Positions 7,275-14,668 of a DNA stretch of 22,553 nt are shown here, piece by piece (the first letter of the stretch is position 1; each line of letters starts with the position of its first letter). The notes under the pieces are model-generated. The model did not search any database, was not told the origin of the DNA, and saw only the letters and a program-made list of their open reading frames with translations. Source of the DNA: a virus; the IMG/VR virus record IMGVR_UViG_3300020021_000050, positions 1 to 22,553 of that record. One strand, written 5' to 3'. Both the position numbers and the translations under genes were made by a program.

Positions 7275-9917
7275 TTAACCTGTCTTCGCCATGAATCGGC
7301 TGTTGAGCTTATTGAGCGACGCGGATACCGCGCCCGCGTTCTGGTTCATCCATTTGACGAATGAGGGGCCGTCCATTGCGCTGACTTGAATCGAGGGGCT
7401 GAAACTGCTGCCGCCCGCGCTGCTGTTGTTATCGGCCAGGCCGCGAATCACATCCGCGTGCTTCGCCGGGAGAATCATTTCCTTAGCATGGGTCTGCATC
7501 AGCGGGTTCACGCCTGCCGGAATATCGTAGCCGCCCTCAGCAGAGCCGAAGGCCATGACGCCCGCGTAGGCCGCCGCCGCTTCAATGGGTCCTAGAATCC
7601 AGCCCACATAAGGGATCGCCGCCGCCGACTTCCACGCATTGCCCGCCGCGACGCTGGCGGCGTCCTGTTTCTGCGCCATCGTCGAGGACTTGCTGATCGC
7701 GTTCCCGGTAATGGCGTTGATGAGCTGCTGCGCGAGCACTTTCGCCAGGCTGTCGACCACAGCGCCGGTGACATCCTGAAACATTCCTTTCACCGCGCCG
7801 CTGATCGTCGTCGTGCCTTTCAGAAAACCCGAGATGGTGCTTTGAAATCCCGACTGCATGGTGGCGAACATCGCCTTATATTCTTTGTTGGAATCGGCGA
7901 CGGATTTGGCGCGCAGCTTGTCCATCGCGGCGTCGTGCTGGACTTGCAGCGCCAATATTTCCTGATTGGTCTGCGCGAGCTTCGCGACGTTCTCGAATGG
8001 GTCTTGTGCGAACAGCGCGAATTTCTTTTGCAGCGCCGCGACCTTTAACTGATAGCGCGCGTCCTCGAATTCTTTTTCTTGCGCTAGTAGCGTCTGGTCG
8101 CTGGTCTTGCCGAGCTGATTTTCGAGCTGCGCTTCGCGCTCGGCGGTGTCGATTTTCGACAGCTCCAGCGCGTCGGCGGATTTCGCATAGGCTTCGTCAA
8201 TCGCCAATTGCTGCGACTTCATCTGGCGCTCAATCGCCAGCACGTCGCCCGCCGCTTTGCTTGCTTCTTTGCTGCCCGGCTGGGCTTGCGCAATCTTCGC
8301 GGCGATCTGAATAGCGAGCGCCAACTTGGCTTGTAGATTATTTTTAAATGCGTTTTCTTGTTCCTTCAAGTCCGCGATTTCCTCCGTGTACGCGGCTTTC
8401 GCGATGGCGCTTTTCAGCTTGTTAGAATTTTTCTCAATCTCCAATCGCTGCGCTGAGCCTTCCGCCGCGCGGCTTATGTTGTCGTCCCAAAACTGTTTCT
8501 CTTGCGCGAGCGAGAACTGAATGAAAGTGCCCTTGGCGGTTTGCGCCGTATCCCATGCCGCTTTCTTAGCGGCGAGTTCGGCGTTCAATTCCTGCATCAG
8601 CGCGGCGAGCTTGGCGGTCGCGGCCTTGGCGCGCTCGCCCGAGGAATCATCCGTCGCGGTCACGGGCGGCTTGGCGCCCGCCTCATCGAGCAGCGCGGCC
8701 TGCGCTTTGTTGGCGCCGTCCTGCAAAATCTTGAGCATGGTTTCTTCATGCTTGCGCGCGTGGTCCTGCGCATCCTTCGTGCCCTTGTCCCACGCCGCCG
8801 AAACAGCGGACCACTTACCCTCGCCAGCGAGCGCGCTGAACATCGCGGCGGATGTGGCGCCTAGTCGAATAAATCCGTCCGCCATCATTTCAATAAATTC
8901 GACGATGCCCTCGACCCCGACTTTGATAACGGTCGAGACGCCAATAAAGGCGACGGAAATCACGCGCAGAACATTAGTGAAGAATTCCATAGCGGTCATG
9001 GATTCGCTGCTCTGCCCGAAGACCGCCATGATGGCGCTGCCTATCGAGGCGAATATGGAACCTAGGCCGCTGAGCAGCGCCTTCGCGTTATCCCACACGG
9101 CGCTAAACGCGGTGCCGAGGAATTGCACGGCGACGCGCATGATCGCGACCGCTTGCGGGCCGACGCTGCCGAGCCATTCGCCCATCGAGGACAGAACCGG
9201 CATCAGCGCCTCAGCGACGACCTTGCCGACCGCTTCCATGACTTCGTGCGAATCAACCAGGGCGTCGCGATAGCGACCCACCGCCGCAACGTTCTCAGTC
9301 CCAACGGTCAGGCCCAGCGCATCGGCTTTGACTTGCGCTTCCTCCATCGCTGCGCGAGTCAGGCGCAATGCCTCTTGAGCGGCGAGCCAGCCCTTACCGT
9401 AAATCTTCACGCCCTCGACGTTGCGATCCGTGCCCGCCTGGACCTTCATCAGTGCTTCGTTCACGTCCAACTGAATGTCGAGCGTGTTGCGGTAATCGCC
9501 GTTGCTGTCGCGGGTCGCTACCCCTAACGCTTTGAAGGCGCCCTCATTTTTATTGAGGGCCATCGTTATTTTTTGATTGCCCGCAGTCAGTTGTTCCTGC
9601 GTGACGTGCGTAGCATCCAGCGCTACGCGCAATTGCGATGCCGCTGTGCTTGAAATACCGAACTGCTTACCTAACGCGACCGAGCTGACGGTGGCATCGA
9701 CGGTCGAGCCGATTATTTCTTTGAAGGCGGCGCCGCCCGCCAGCACCGCGGTGAAAGCGAGAAACGCGCCCTGCACTTTCTCCAGCGTCGCGTTGATCGA
9801 CTCGAAGCTAGCCTTTATAGACTCAGCCGCTTCTTTCGATTGGATTTTGGCCGCTTCCAGCGCTGCACCGAAGCCGGTATCTTCCGCGCCTATGCCAATT
9901 TTTACATCATCAGCCAT
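7275..9917 (-). CDS. Tape measure protein (gpH-like), 880 aa
   Basis: Sets tail length and fills the tube before injection. It is the longest alpha-helical protein here and sits between the G/GT chaperones and the distal tail gene, the invariant place for tape measures. Residues 1-230 are mainly helical with an early hydrophobic patch (AFLAFTAVLAGGAAF). About 235-345 hold several hydrophobic helices (IMRVAVQFLGTAF, LGSIFASIGSAIMAVF, VISVAFIGVSTVI). About 425-680 is charged coiled-coil-like sequence. About 680-880 resembles the lambda-tail C-terminal region, with GAVKGMFQDVTGAVVDSL, VGWILGPIEAAAAYAG and HAKEMILPAKHADVIRGL. The usual rule of about 0.15 nm per residue predicts a tail near 130 nm. 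ATG at 9917 lies nine bases after the GT stop. I see no peptidase or lysozyme motif inside it. Confidence 0.92.
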   Translation of the reverse strand: MADDVKIGIGAEDTGFGAALEAAKIQSKEAAESIKASFESINATLEKVQGAFLAFTAVLAGGAAFKEIIGSTVDATVSSVALGKQFGISSTAASQLRVALDATHVTQEQLTAGNQKITMALNKNEGAFKALGVATRDSNGDYRNTLDIQLDVNEALMKVQAGTDRNVEGVKIYGKGWLAAQEALRLTRAAMEEAQVKADALGLTVGTENVAAVGRYRDALVDSHEVMEAVGKVVAEALMPVLSSMGEWLGSVGPQAVAIMRVAVQFLGTAFSAVWDNAKALLSGLGSIFASIGSAIMAVFGQSSESMTAMEFFTNVLRVISVAFIGVSTVIKVGVEGIVEFIEMMADGFIRLGATSAAMFSALAGEGKWSAVSAAWDKGTKDAQDHARKHEETMLKILQDGANKAQAALLDEAGAKPPVTATDDSSGERAKAATAKLAALMQELNAELAAKKAAWDTAQTAKGTFIQFSLAQEKQFWDDNISRAAEGSAQRLEIEKNSNKLKSAIAKAAYTEEIADLKEQENAFKNNLQAKLALAIQIAAKIAQAQPGSKEASKAAGDVLAIERQMKSQQLAIDEAYAKSADALELSKIDTAEREAQLENQLGKTSDQTLLAQEKEFEDARYQLKVAALQKKFALFAQDPFENVAKLAQTNQEILALQVQHDAAMDKLRAKSVADSNKEYKAMFATMQSGFQSTISGFLKGTTTISGAVKGMFQDVTGAVVDSLAKVLAQQLINAITGNAISKSSTMAQKQDAASVAAGNAWKSAAAIPYVGWILGPIEAAAAYAGVMAFGSAEGGYDIPAGVNPLMQTHAKEMILPAKHADVIRGLADNNSSAGGSSFSPSIQVSAMDGPSFVKWMNQNAGAVSASLNKLNSRFMAKTG

Positions 9918-9926
9918 GGCTTAAAC

Positions 9927-10483
9927 TCACAGTGGCGAGGCGCCGGGAAATTCCGCCAGCGTCGCTAGTAATTCGTTGGGTGTGCCGGGCGCTTCCGCTA
10001 TGGCCTTGGTCTCAATCCCTAAGTAGGCTTGCACCATGGCGCGCAGCGTCGGGTGCGTGCGGCAGTATTCGGTCCAAGCTTTCAGGCGAGGCAAGTCCCA
10101 GTCATTGCGAACCTGATCCCACGATTGCCCCGTGGTCGCGATCAGGTGGCAGAAGACGTGTGACCAATCTACGGAGGACTGCTCGCCTTGGCTTTTTCCT
10201 CGGCGGCTGCCTTGCGGCGCACGCCCGCGACGTCCATCACGGCGAGCATCACGTCCGCCATATCGGAGACGTCCATGATTTCGCCCAAGCGCTCGCGCGT
10301 CATATCGGGATAGTTCCGATTGATCGCCGCAAGCGTCACGTCGATGACGGTGCTTACCGATGCGGGGTCTAGGCCGCCCTCGAATGTCTTCAACCGATGC
10401 TGAAAGATTTCGAGATTGCCCAAGGACAGGGGCGGCACTAAATAATTAGTGCCGCCTAAAATCACCTCAATACCGGGCAGCAT
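9927..10483 (-). CDS. Tail assembly chaperone, -1 frameshift product (GT-like), about 185 aa
   Basis: Long product of the lambda G/GT-type chaperone pair. From ATG 10483 the ribosome would read frame 0 to the A-rich run at 10193-10199, slip back one base, and continue to TGA at 9927-9929. The -1 frame reads SQGEQSSVDWSHVFCHLI, then TTGQSWDQVRNDWDLPRL, EYCRTHPTLRAMVQAYLGI and EFPGASPL. This matches my memory of the T-part of such chaperones, with the tryptophan and LPRL features. That frame contains no ATG, GTG or TTG from near 10259 down to about 10100, so independent initiation of the whole domain is unlikely. In lambda the T part contacts the tube protein and the G part binds the tape measure. 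This protein should be made in small amounts relative to the short form. Confidence 0.8.
10169..10483 (-). CDS. Tail assembly chaperone, short form (G-like), 104 aa
   Basis: Frame-0 product ending at TAG 10169-10171. Chaperone that coats the tape measure protein during tail assembly and is absent from mature virions in lambda. Visible features: LPGIEVILGGTNYLVPPLSL at the N-terminus, the segment AAINRNYPDMTRERLGEIMD, and a charged lysine/alanine-rich end where the frameshift lies. ATG at 10483 shares one base with the tube protein stop (TGATG). An in-frame GTG one codon earlier at 10486 is an alternative. It lies directly between the tube and tape measure genes, the expected position. Confidence 0.85.
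   Translation of the reverse strand: MLPGIEVILGGTNYLVPPLSLGNLEIFQHRLKTFEGGLDPASVSTVIDVTLAAINRNYPDMTRERLGEIMDVSDMADVMLAVMDVAGVRRKAAAEEKAKASSPP
10193..10199 (-). promoter_or_regulatory. Probable -1 ribosomal frameshift slippery site (GGAAAAA)
   Basis: In frame 0 the codons are GAG GAA AAA GCC. A one-base slip gives GGA AAA, so the A-site lysine tRNA re-pairs fully and the P-site has only a G-U contact in the middle position. The site lies seven codons before the G stop, and the -1 frame then runs to 9927 with recognisable T-like sequence. The neighbouring AAAAAG could also act by single-tRNA slippage, so the exact slip codon is inferred. Confidence 0.65.
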
Positions 10484-11247
10484 CACGCATCCGACGTCGC
10501 GTAAGTCAGCACCGTTCCCGCTGCGTTCGCGAAGGCGTCGAACTCAAACGAGGGAATCGCAAAGTCATCCAGCTTCGTCGAGAGCCCGAGCTTCGTGCTG
10601 ATGCAATTGGGCAAGCTGATGGTCAGAATCTTGCCCGAGTACGGCATCACGAGGTCAGCCTGGAAGGTTGGCGCGTAGCCCATCGGCAGATTTGCCACGT
10701 TACCTACGCGCGCGGTCGTTGAGGTCGCCGCATAGTTGTAGCTTATATACATGCGCAAGCCCACATCCGCCGCCGCGAACGTATAAGAGCCCGCTGCCTC
10801 CATGTACTGCCCTGTGGCGGGCGCGCTGACGACCCGCACCAGCGGCACGCCCGTAGGCCCCATCACGCCTAGATCGTAGCCATAGGTGCCAGAGCTGGGC
10901 GGCACGACCAGAATCAGGAACGTCGTAATCGGAACCGGCGTGCCGGTCGTGTCGATCAAATCGGCGTTGATGCCCGCCGTGAGTGCTTGCCCGAATAGCA
11001 GCGAGCCCCATAGCAAGCCGTTGATCTGCGCCATTGCTGCCTTGCCGGTGACCTTGCCCTTGCCGCGCCCGATGGCGAGGGGGAACTGGCTGCTGCCGTA
11101 GAGCATTTTTGTGTCAAACGAAATGTCCACCGCTACGTCTTGCAGCGCGCCGAATCTGACCGGCGTTGCAAGCGCTATGGGGTTGCCGAAGGCGTCTTGC
11201 GTGGGCGTGCCGACGAGGCTGCCCGAACCAAATACATACTGGGTCAT
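10483..11247 (-). CDS. Major tail tube protein, 254 aa
   Basis: Expected to polymerise into the tail tube. The identification rests on position (after the terminator-like gene, before the G/GT chaperones) and a beta-rich composition typical of lambda gpV-like tube proteins. Visible parts: MTQYVFGSGSLVGTPTQDAF with VRFGALQDVAVDISFDTKML near the N-terminus, GRGKGKVTGKAAMAQINGLL around residues 61-80, and YAPTFQADLVMPYSG to FAIPSFEFDAFANAAG at the end. ATG at 11247 has a clear AGGAG eight bases upstream, one of the best ribosome sites in the window and fitting for an abundant product. At 254 residues it is near the usual size. A small beta insertion around residues 120-180 (PPSSGTYGYDLGVMGPTG) may form a surface loop. 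Confidence 0.8.
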   Translation of the reverse strand: MTQYVFGSGSLVGTPTQDAFGNPIALATPVRFGALQDVAVDISFDTKMLYGSSQFPLAIGRGKGKVTGKAAMAQINGLLWGSLLFGQALTAGINADLIDTTGTPVPITTFLILVVPPSSGTYGYDLGVMGPTGVPLVRVVSAPATGQYMEAAGSYTFAAADVGLRMYISYNYAATSTTARVGNVANLPMGYAPTFQADLVMPYSGKILTISLPNCISTKLGLSTKLDDFAIPSFEFDAFANAAGTVLTYATSDA

Positions 11248-11255
11248 AAACTGCT

Positions 11256-11261
11256 GCTCCT
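11256..11261 (-). promoter_or_regulatory. Strong ribosome binding site of the tube gene
   Basis: AGGAGC on the minus strand, eight bases before ATG 11247, in the 36-base gap after the terminator-like gene. This is one of few late genes here not started by an overlapping stop codon, which fits high expression. Confidence 0.65.
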
Positions 11262-11283
11262 AAAAAAGACGTTGGGAGAAAAA

Positions 11284-11706
11284 TTACGACGCGAGGCTGG
11301 CGCTTGCGGTCGGTGTTAAATATTTGACGAGGAAGGTCAGCTCGACGATCAGCGCTGTGAGGTCCGCGACCTGCATATCCCAGCGGGTTGTTTTCTCGAT
11401 GCAGCGCGCGGCGAGGCCGCCCAGCGTTGTGTCTGACTGAATCAGCCCGGTAATTTGCGCAAGGTACGGGTCGGCGACGGAATCGGGCACGACGCCGCGC
11501 ACAATGAGGGTTAAGGTCACATGCAGTTCGCGCAGCGCGATTTCGTTCGCGATCTTGACGACCTGCTCCTCAAGCGGCTTCAGGACAAGCACGGCGCCTT
11601 CGCTGCGCGCTATCGCCGCCTCGCGCGAACGGAATACTGTCAGGCCGGTAATGGCCCCCACTTGCGCCGCGATATAAATCAAAATATTTTCCCGCGCTGT
11701 CGACAT
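11284..11706 (-). CDS. Tail terminator / completion protein, gpU-like (140 aa)
   Basis: Small protein in the position of lambda gpU or HK97 gp10, which cap the tail tube and join it to the head. The sequence has an N-terminal helix (RENILIYIAAQVGAITG), a strand with VLVLKPLEEQVVK, a central beta pair (ELHVTLTLIVRGVVPD), a helix (PYLAQITGLIQSDTTLGGLA) and a closing strand (ADLTALIVELTFLVKYLTP). This alpha/beta order and length fit the family, but no single motif is diagnostic. ATG at 11706 directly follows the TAA of the upstream attachment gene with no gap. The next gene is the tube protein, as expected. Confidence 0.65.
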   Translation of the reverse strand: MSTARENILIYIAAQVGAITGLTVFRSREAAIARSEGAVLVLKPLEEQVVKIANEIALRELHVTLTLIVRGVVPDSVADPYLAQITGLIQSDTTLGGLAARCIEKTTRWDMQVADLTALIVELTFLVKYLTPTASASLAS

Positions 11707-11982
11707 TTAATTTGCCTCCAGCACGGCTCGGCTGAATGCGCCGTCGTCAAGTGTGTTGACCGTCAGGACCGTATAGGCGACGGCGGCGATACTGATTTGC
11801 GCACCGTACAAAAGGCCCGGCATATCGGTGGTGCGAAAAGTTATTTCGTACTGATCCGAAGACACCCGGTCAGACAAAATGTCCTGGCCTGGCACATCGA
11901 ATAGAACAGTGATGGAGGCGCCGCCATGAATGGCGGCGACGCCAAAATCTGCCAGGAAGCCCGGCAGATTTTCCGCGAACAT
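11707..11982 (-). CDS. Head-tail attachment protein, FII-like (91 aa)
   Basis: Small beta protein at the head-tail junction position. It begins MFAENLPGFLADFG, has a central segment QYEITFRTTDMPGLLYGAQI and ends IAAVAYTVLTVNTLDDGAF. The final Y-x-V-x-x-V-x-x-x-DDG-x-F pattern resembles lambda FII-type attachment proteins, in which this strand set forms the ring between connector and tail. ATG at 11982 overlaps the upstream stop as ATGA, and the gene ends immediately before the gpU-like start. The order FII-like, U-like, tube, G/GT is that of lambda. Confidence 0.6.
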   Translation of the reverse strand: MFAENLPGFLADFGVAAIHGGASITVLFDVPGQDILSDRVSSDQYEITFRTTDMPGLLYGAQISIAAVAYTVLTVNTLDDGAFSRAVLEAN

Positions 11983-12356
11983 CAGAAGCTCTTAGCGCGG
12001 CAGAGTGCGGTTGCACTCAGTACGACGGGGCCGGTTACCACAGTGCCGAGGACGCGGACCCACCGACGCATGGCAGTGCGCAGGACCACAGCTTTTTGCG
12101 GCGTATTGGCAACCGACGCCCCGAAGGTGCCGTTGCTAACCGTCGCCAGATTGGTGCCTACGTTGTCGTCTGCATCCTGAATCACGGCCGCAATCGAGCC
12201 GGTCAATGCGCCGATGTTGAGCAGAAACAGCACATAGCCTTCCAGCGGGACCAGATTCAAATCGGTCCAAGCACCCGTAGCGGCTGCGGTATTTGCCGCC
12301 GATATGGGTGCCAGTAAGTTGATAGCGATGGCGGCGGAGGCTTCATTGTTAAGCAT
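11982..12356 (-). CDS. Head-region beta protein, possibly capsid decoration (124 aa)
   Basis: Starts at ATG 12356, preceded by AAGGA seven bases upstream. The frame is open to 12458, but the extra part covers the previous gene and is arginine-rich shadow sequence. The protein has LLAPISAANTAAATGAWTDL, then GYVLFLLNIGALTGSIAAVI followed by QDADDNVGTNLATV, and a closing RRWVRVLGTVVTGPVVLSAT. From memory, proteins with a QDaDD-type turn and an R-x-VRVxGTV strand lie just after capsid genes in many siphoviruses and are virion-associated. Decoration of the capsid is a plausible role but not proven. Predicted beta-sandwich, no signal peptide or clear membrane segment. Confidence 0.7.
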   Translation of the reverse strand: MLNNEASAAIAINLLAPISAANTAAATGAWTDLNLVPLEGYVLFLLNIGALTGSIAAVIQDADDNVGTNLATVSNGTFGASVANTPQKAVVLRTAMRRWVRVLGTVVTGPVVLSATALCRAKSF

Positions 12357-12618
12357 AAGATTTTCCTTTCGAGTGTTGAGATGGGGCAGGACCGCCGCTG
12401 ACGAGCGGATGCACGTCGGTGCTCGGATTCGTATCTGCGGCAGGCGGGCTCGCCACATCGTTGTGCGATGGGTCTAGGTAGATCGCGCGGCCATTGCCGA
12501 CGAACTCAGAAGCGAGCAAGGACGGAAGCGTCAGCTCTGCCCCGACTTCCTGGACAACGCTTTTGATGTAGGTGGACGCGATCATTTTCACGCGACGGGT
12601 AGATGGGTTGTTAGCCAT
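12349..12618 (-). CDS. Small head-region protein of unknown function (89 aa)
   Basis: ATG at 12618, with GGAG twelve bases upstream, gives MANNPSTRRVKMIASTYIKS. The open frame continues upstream to 12672, but that part runs through the hairpin after the capsid gene. The first half has the look of a conserved small phage protein (VGAELTLPSLLASEFVGNGR, then AIYLDPSHNDVA). The second half is proline-rich and probably disordered (SPPAADTNPSTDVHPLVSGG). It overlaps the next gene by eight bases, so the two are probably co-translated. Placement between capsid and head-completion genes suggests a head role. I do not recognise a family. Confidence 0.65.
   Translation of the reverse strand: MANNPSTRRVKMIASTYIKSVVQEVGAELTLPSLLASEFVGNGRAIYLDPSHNDVASPPAADTNPSTDVHPLVSGGPAPSQHSKGKSYA
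12364..12368 (-). promoter_or_regulatory. Ribosome binding site deciding the start of the 124-aa gene
   Basis: AAGGA on the minus strand seven bases ahead of ATG 12356. It lies in the end of the preceding 89-aa gene and supports the short start over the longer open frame. Confidence 0.6.
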
Positions 12619-12640
12619 ATGTGTTTCGTACTCCAGAAAT

Positions 12641-12668
12641 GCAAAGGCCCCGCGAGGGGGCCTTTTGC
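12641..12668 (-). terminator. GC-rich hairpin after the capsid gene (terminator or processing site)
   Basis: Minus-strand AAAGGCCCC, loop CTCGC, GGGGCCTTT: nine perfect pairs, extendable to GC-AAA/TTT-GC with one bulged A. It lies 22 bases past the capsid stop (12690) and ahead of the 89-aa gene. The tail after the stem is CCTTTGCATTTCT, a poor U-run, so it may be a partial terminator or a 3' stabiliser for capsid mRNA rather than a full stop. Confidence 0.55.
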
Positions 12669-12689
12669 ACAATCGACGTTGAGGAAGTT

Positions 12690-13985
12690 TTAGGTGACGG
12701 TGGCCGCGTATCCGAACGCCGCGCCGTAGCGCACGCCGACGTCCACCGAGGTCAATGCCCGCACGCCAATGATTCCCGCTTGGAACACCGCGTATGGATT
12801 CACCTCAATTGCCAGCACGCCCCACTCCGCGAGGATGACCTGCGAGAAGTCACCGAACAGCAGGCTCGCCGCTGGCATCTGATTGGAGCTGAACGCCCCG
12901 AAGCCCGCGACCTGCCCCGTCAGCATGTTGCCCACCCACAAAGGCGTATCGGTATTTGCAAAGCGATTGCGCCCCATCAACAAACCCGCAGTCGCAGGCG
13001 GCCCGACGTAGGTGCAGCCCTGCGCCAAGAGGTTTGCGCCCGCGAGCGCCGCCTGAAACTGCACCAGGGTCGGATAGTTCGTCGTGGTGCCGCTGATTGC
13101 GGCAACGCTGGTCGCGTTGATGATGCCGAGCGGTTGACCCCCTGAGCCAAGTCCGTTAATGCCTGCCTTGTCGATTGCCAACGCTGTGACCTTCGCCAAG
13201 TCCGACATCACGATTCCTTCCGCCGAGGGCGAGGACTGAATCATCAACTGTCGGCTGATCGTGGTGTAGGCACCGACGTTATGCGGCGACATAGCCAACT
13301 GGCCGAACGTCTGTTCGGTTTCAGTGATATTCGTAGCATCATCCGCCAGCCAAAACGCCGACGCCGCGCCGACCTGCCGGGGAATCGTGACGTTGCCGAT
13401 GAGCCCTGACATGCGCGTGCATCCGGCCAGCAACAGCACCGAGGAATTGCGCATCAGCTCAATGAAGCTCTGATTCACGGTATCGACCAAGTAGCCGCCG
13501 TTCGCTCCGCCACCGGCTAAATCCAACGGCGCGCGCTGTGCCCGCATTGGCATCTGTCGCGTCTGGATTTCATACGGCACGTAGAATGCCTTCGCGCTCA
13601 AGTTCTGATCGTTGGTGCGCTTAAGGATTTCTTTGTGCGCCTCGTACTCCAAACCCGCGTGCTTCCAATCGCCGGTCAATATGGCGTTGATCCCGCGAAA
13701 TATTGAGAAGCGCTTCGTCTCATCCTGCGACAGCCCCAGCTCGGCGAGCGACTTGGTTTTGACTTCGCGCTGCGCGCGCACATCCAGCACGCCCAAGATT
13801 TCGACGCCCACTTGCGCATCGCTCAAGCCCTGGTCAATCCATGCCTCGGCCTGCGCCGGGTCGATTTTGTGGCGCGTCGCCAACGTGTTGATTGCTTTGA
13901 TACGAACACGCTCAAGACTGGCGCTGTCCGTTCCTGCTGTTGCTAGGGCGGCAAGCCGCGCAGCCTCGATTTGTTCCGGGGTCAT
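12690..13985 (-). CDS. Major capsid protein, HK97 fold (431 aa)
   Basis: Builds the icosahedral shell. Residues about 24-70 (LERVRIKAINTLATRHKIDP to QVGVEILGVLDVR) match the helical segment that in fused relatives lies between protease and capsid domains and probably acts as the removable scaffold (delta) part. The shell domain follows from about 155: GGYLVDTVNQSFIELMRNSS (N-arm and spine helix start), IPRQVGAASAFWLADDATNI (E-loop region), VGAYTTISRQLMIQSSPSAE, AGINGLGSGGQPLGIIN, and near the end FGDFSQVILAEWGVLAIEV. ATG at 13985 overlaps the protease stop as ATGA. The order portal, protease, capsid is standard. A hairpin follows the gene. Confidence 0.93.
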   Translation of the reverse strand: MTPEQIEAARLAALATAGTDSASLERVRIKAINTLATRHKIDPAQAEAWIDQGLSDAQVGVEILGVLDVRAQREVKTKSLAELGLSQDETKRFSIFRGINAILTGDWKHAGLEYEAHKEILKRTNDQNLSAKAFYVPYEIQTRQMPMRAQRAPLDLAGGGANGGYLVDTVNQSFIELMRNSSVLLLAGCTRMSGLIGNVTIPRQVGAASAFWLADDATNITETEQTFGQLAMSPHNVGAYTTISRQLMIQSSPSAEGIVMSDLAKVTALAIDKAGINGLGSGGQPLGIINATSVAAISGTTTNYPTLVQFQAALAGANLLAQGCTYVGPPATAGLLMGRNRFANTDTPLWVGNMLTGQVAGFGAFSSNQMPAASLLFGDFSQVILAEWGVLAIEVNPYAVFQAGIIGVRALTSVDVGVRYGAAFGYAATVT

Positions 13986-14668
13986 TGAAAGACCTCTATC
14001 GTTGGTGAATTAATATTTGCCGCCGCGAGTGCGGCGGCATCGGCGTCGACCTTGGCCTGCGCCTCGGCGGCAACGCGCTCGACTTCTTGGTCGGCGAGCA
14101 ATTTGATTGCCGCCTCTTGCTCTAGGGTTCGTTTAGCTACCAGCGCCGCATCTGCAATCGTTTCTGATGCGATCCGCACGCCGTGCTCGACGAAGCGCTC
14201 GGCGGCCCGCCCTACGCCTACGGTGGCGTCAGCGGGCACTGTGCAAATTGAGATTTCCATGCCAGCCCACGACGTAACCAGAAAATCGCCGGGCGTCGAA
14301 TCGTCGATGTCATCGACGCTGTACATGAAGGACACGTTGCGCAGAATCTTGTCCTGCACCATGCCGAGCACTTCGTTGCCGCGCGGCGTATTGGCGAAGC
14401 GCACCTTTGCGTGGCCGCGCTTGTCATCGCCTATGCTGGCGTTCTCGACGACGCCGATTACGTCGTCCATGTTGTGGTTGAACAGCAGCGGCGCGCCGTT
14501 GTTGAGGCGGTCCAAATTTCCCGCGCCGCGCTTATGCGAAAGAATCTCTGTGCCATAGAAGCGCGGCACGCGCGCCTCAGATGAGAAGGTCAGATCGACG
14601 GTGCGCGCTTCGACGTTGACCCCGCTCGGCTCTAGGGTCACGAAGCGTTGTTGCGGTTTTAATTTCAT
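13982..14668 (-). CDS. Prohead maturation protease, HK97 (S78) type, 228 aa
   Basis: Serine protease that removes the capsid scaffold segment and itself during head maturation. His65 in LLFNHNMDDVIG and Ser113 in RNVSFMYSVDD are the likely catalytic His and Ser, and the strand WAGMEISICTVPADATVGVG matches the conserved end of the S78 catalytic domain (E-x-S-x-x-x-VPADA). Catalytic part about 5-155. Residues 160-215 are an alanine/glutamate-rich helix (VAKRTLEQEAAIKLLADQEV), probably scaffold-like. ATG at 14668 overlaps the portal stop as ATGA, and the stop overlaps the capsid start in the same way. In relatives these two genes can be fused. Here they are separate but coupled. Confidence 0.9.
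   Translation of the reverse strand: MKLKPQQRFVTLEPSGVNVEARTVDLTFSSEARVPRFYGTEILSHKRGAGNLDRLNNGAPLLFNHNMDDVIGVVENASIGDDKRGHAKVRFANTPRGNEVLGMVQDKILRNVSFMYSVDDIDDSTPGDFLVTSWAGMEISICTVPADATVGVGRAAERFVEHGVRIASETIADAALVAKRTLEQEAAIKLLADQEVERVAAEAQAKVDADAAALAAANINSPTIEVFQ

Noticed and set aside
8521-9273. Plus-strand open frame of 250 codons
   Set aside because: Antisense to the tape measure gene. Its alanine/serine-rich composition fits a shadow of that gene and no motif is visible.
12357-12458. 34-residue extension of the 124-aa gene
   Set aside because: Arginine-rich shadow of the preceding gene; ATG 12356 has AAGGA in the right place.
12619-12672. 18-residue extension of the 89-aa gene
   Set aside because: It runs through the hairpin after the capsid gene. 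ATG 12618 has GGAG upstream.
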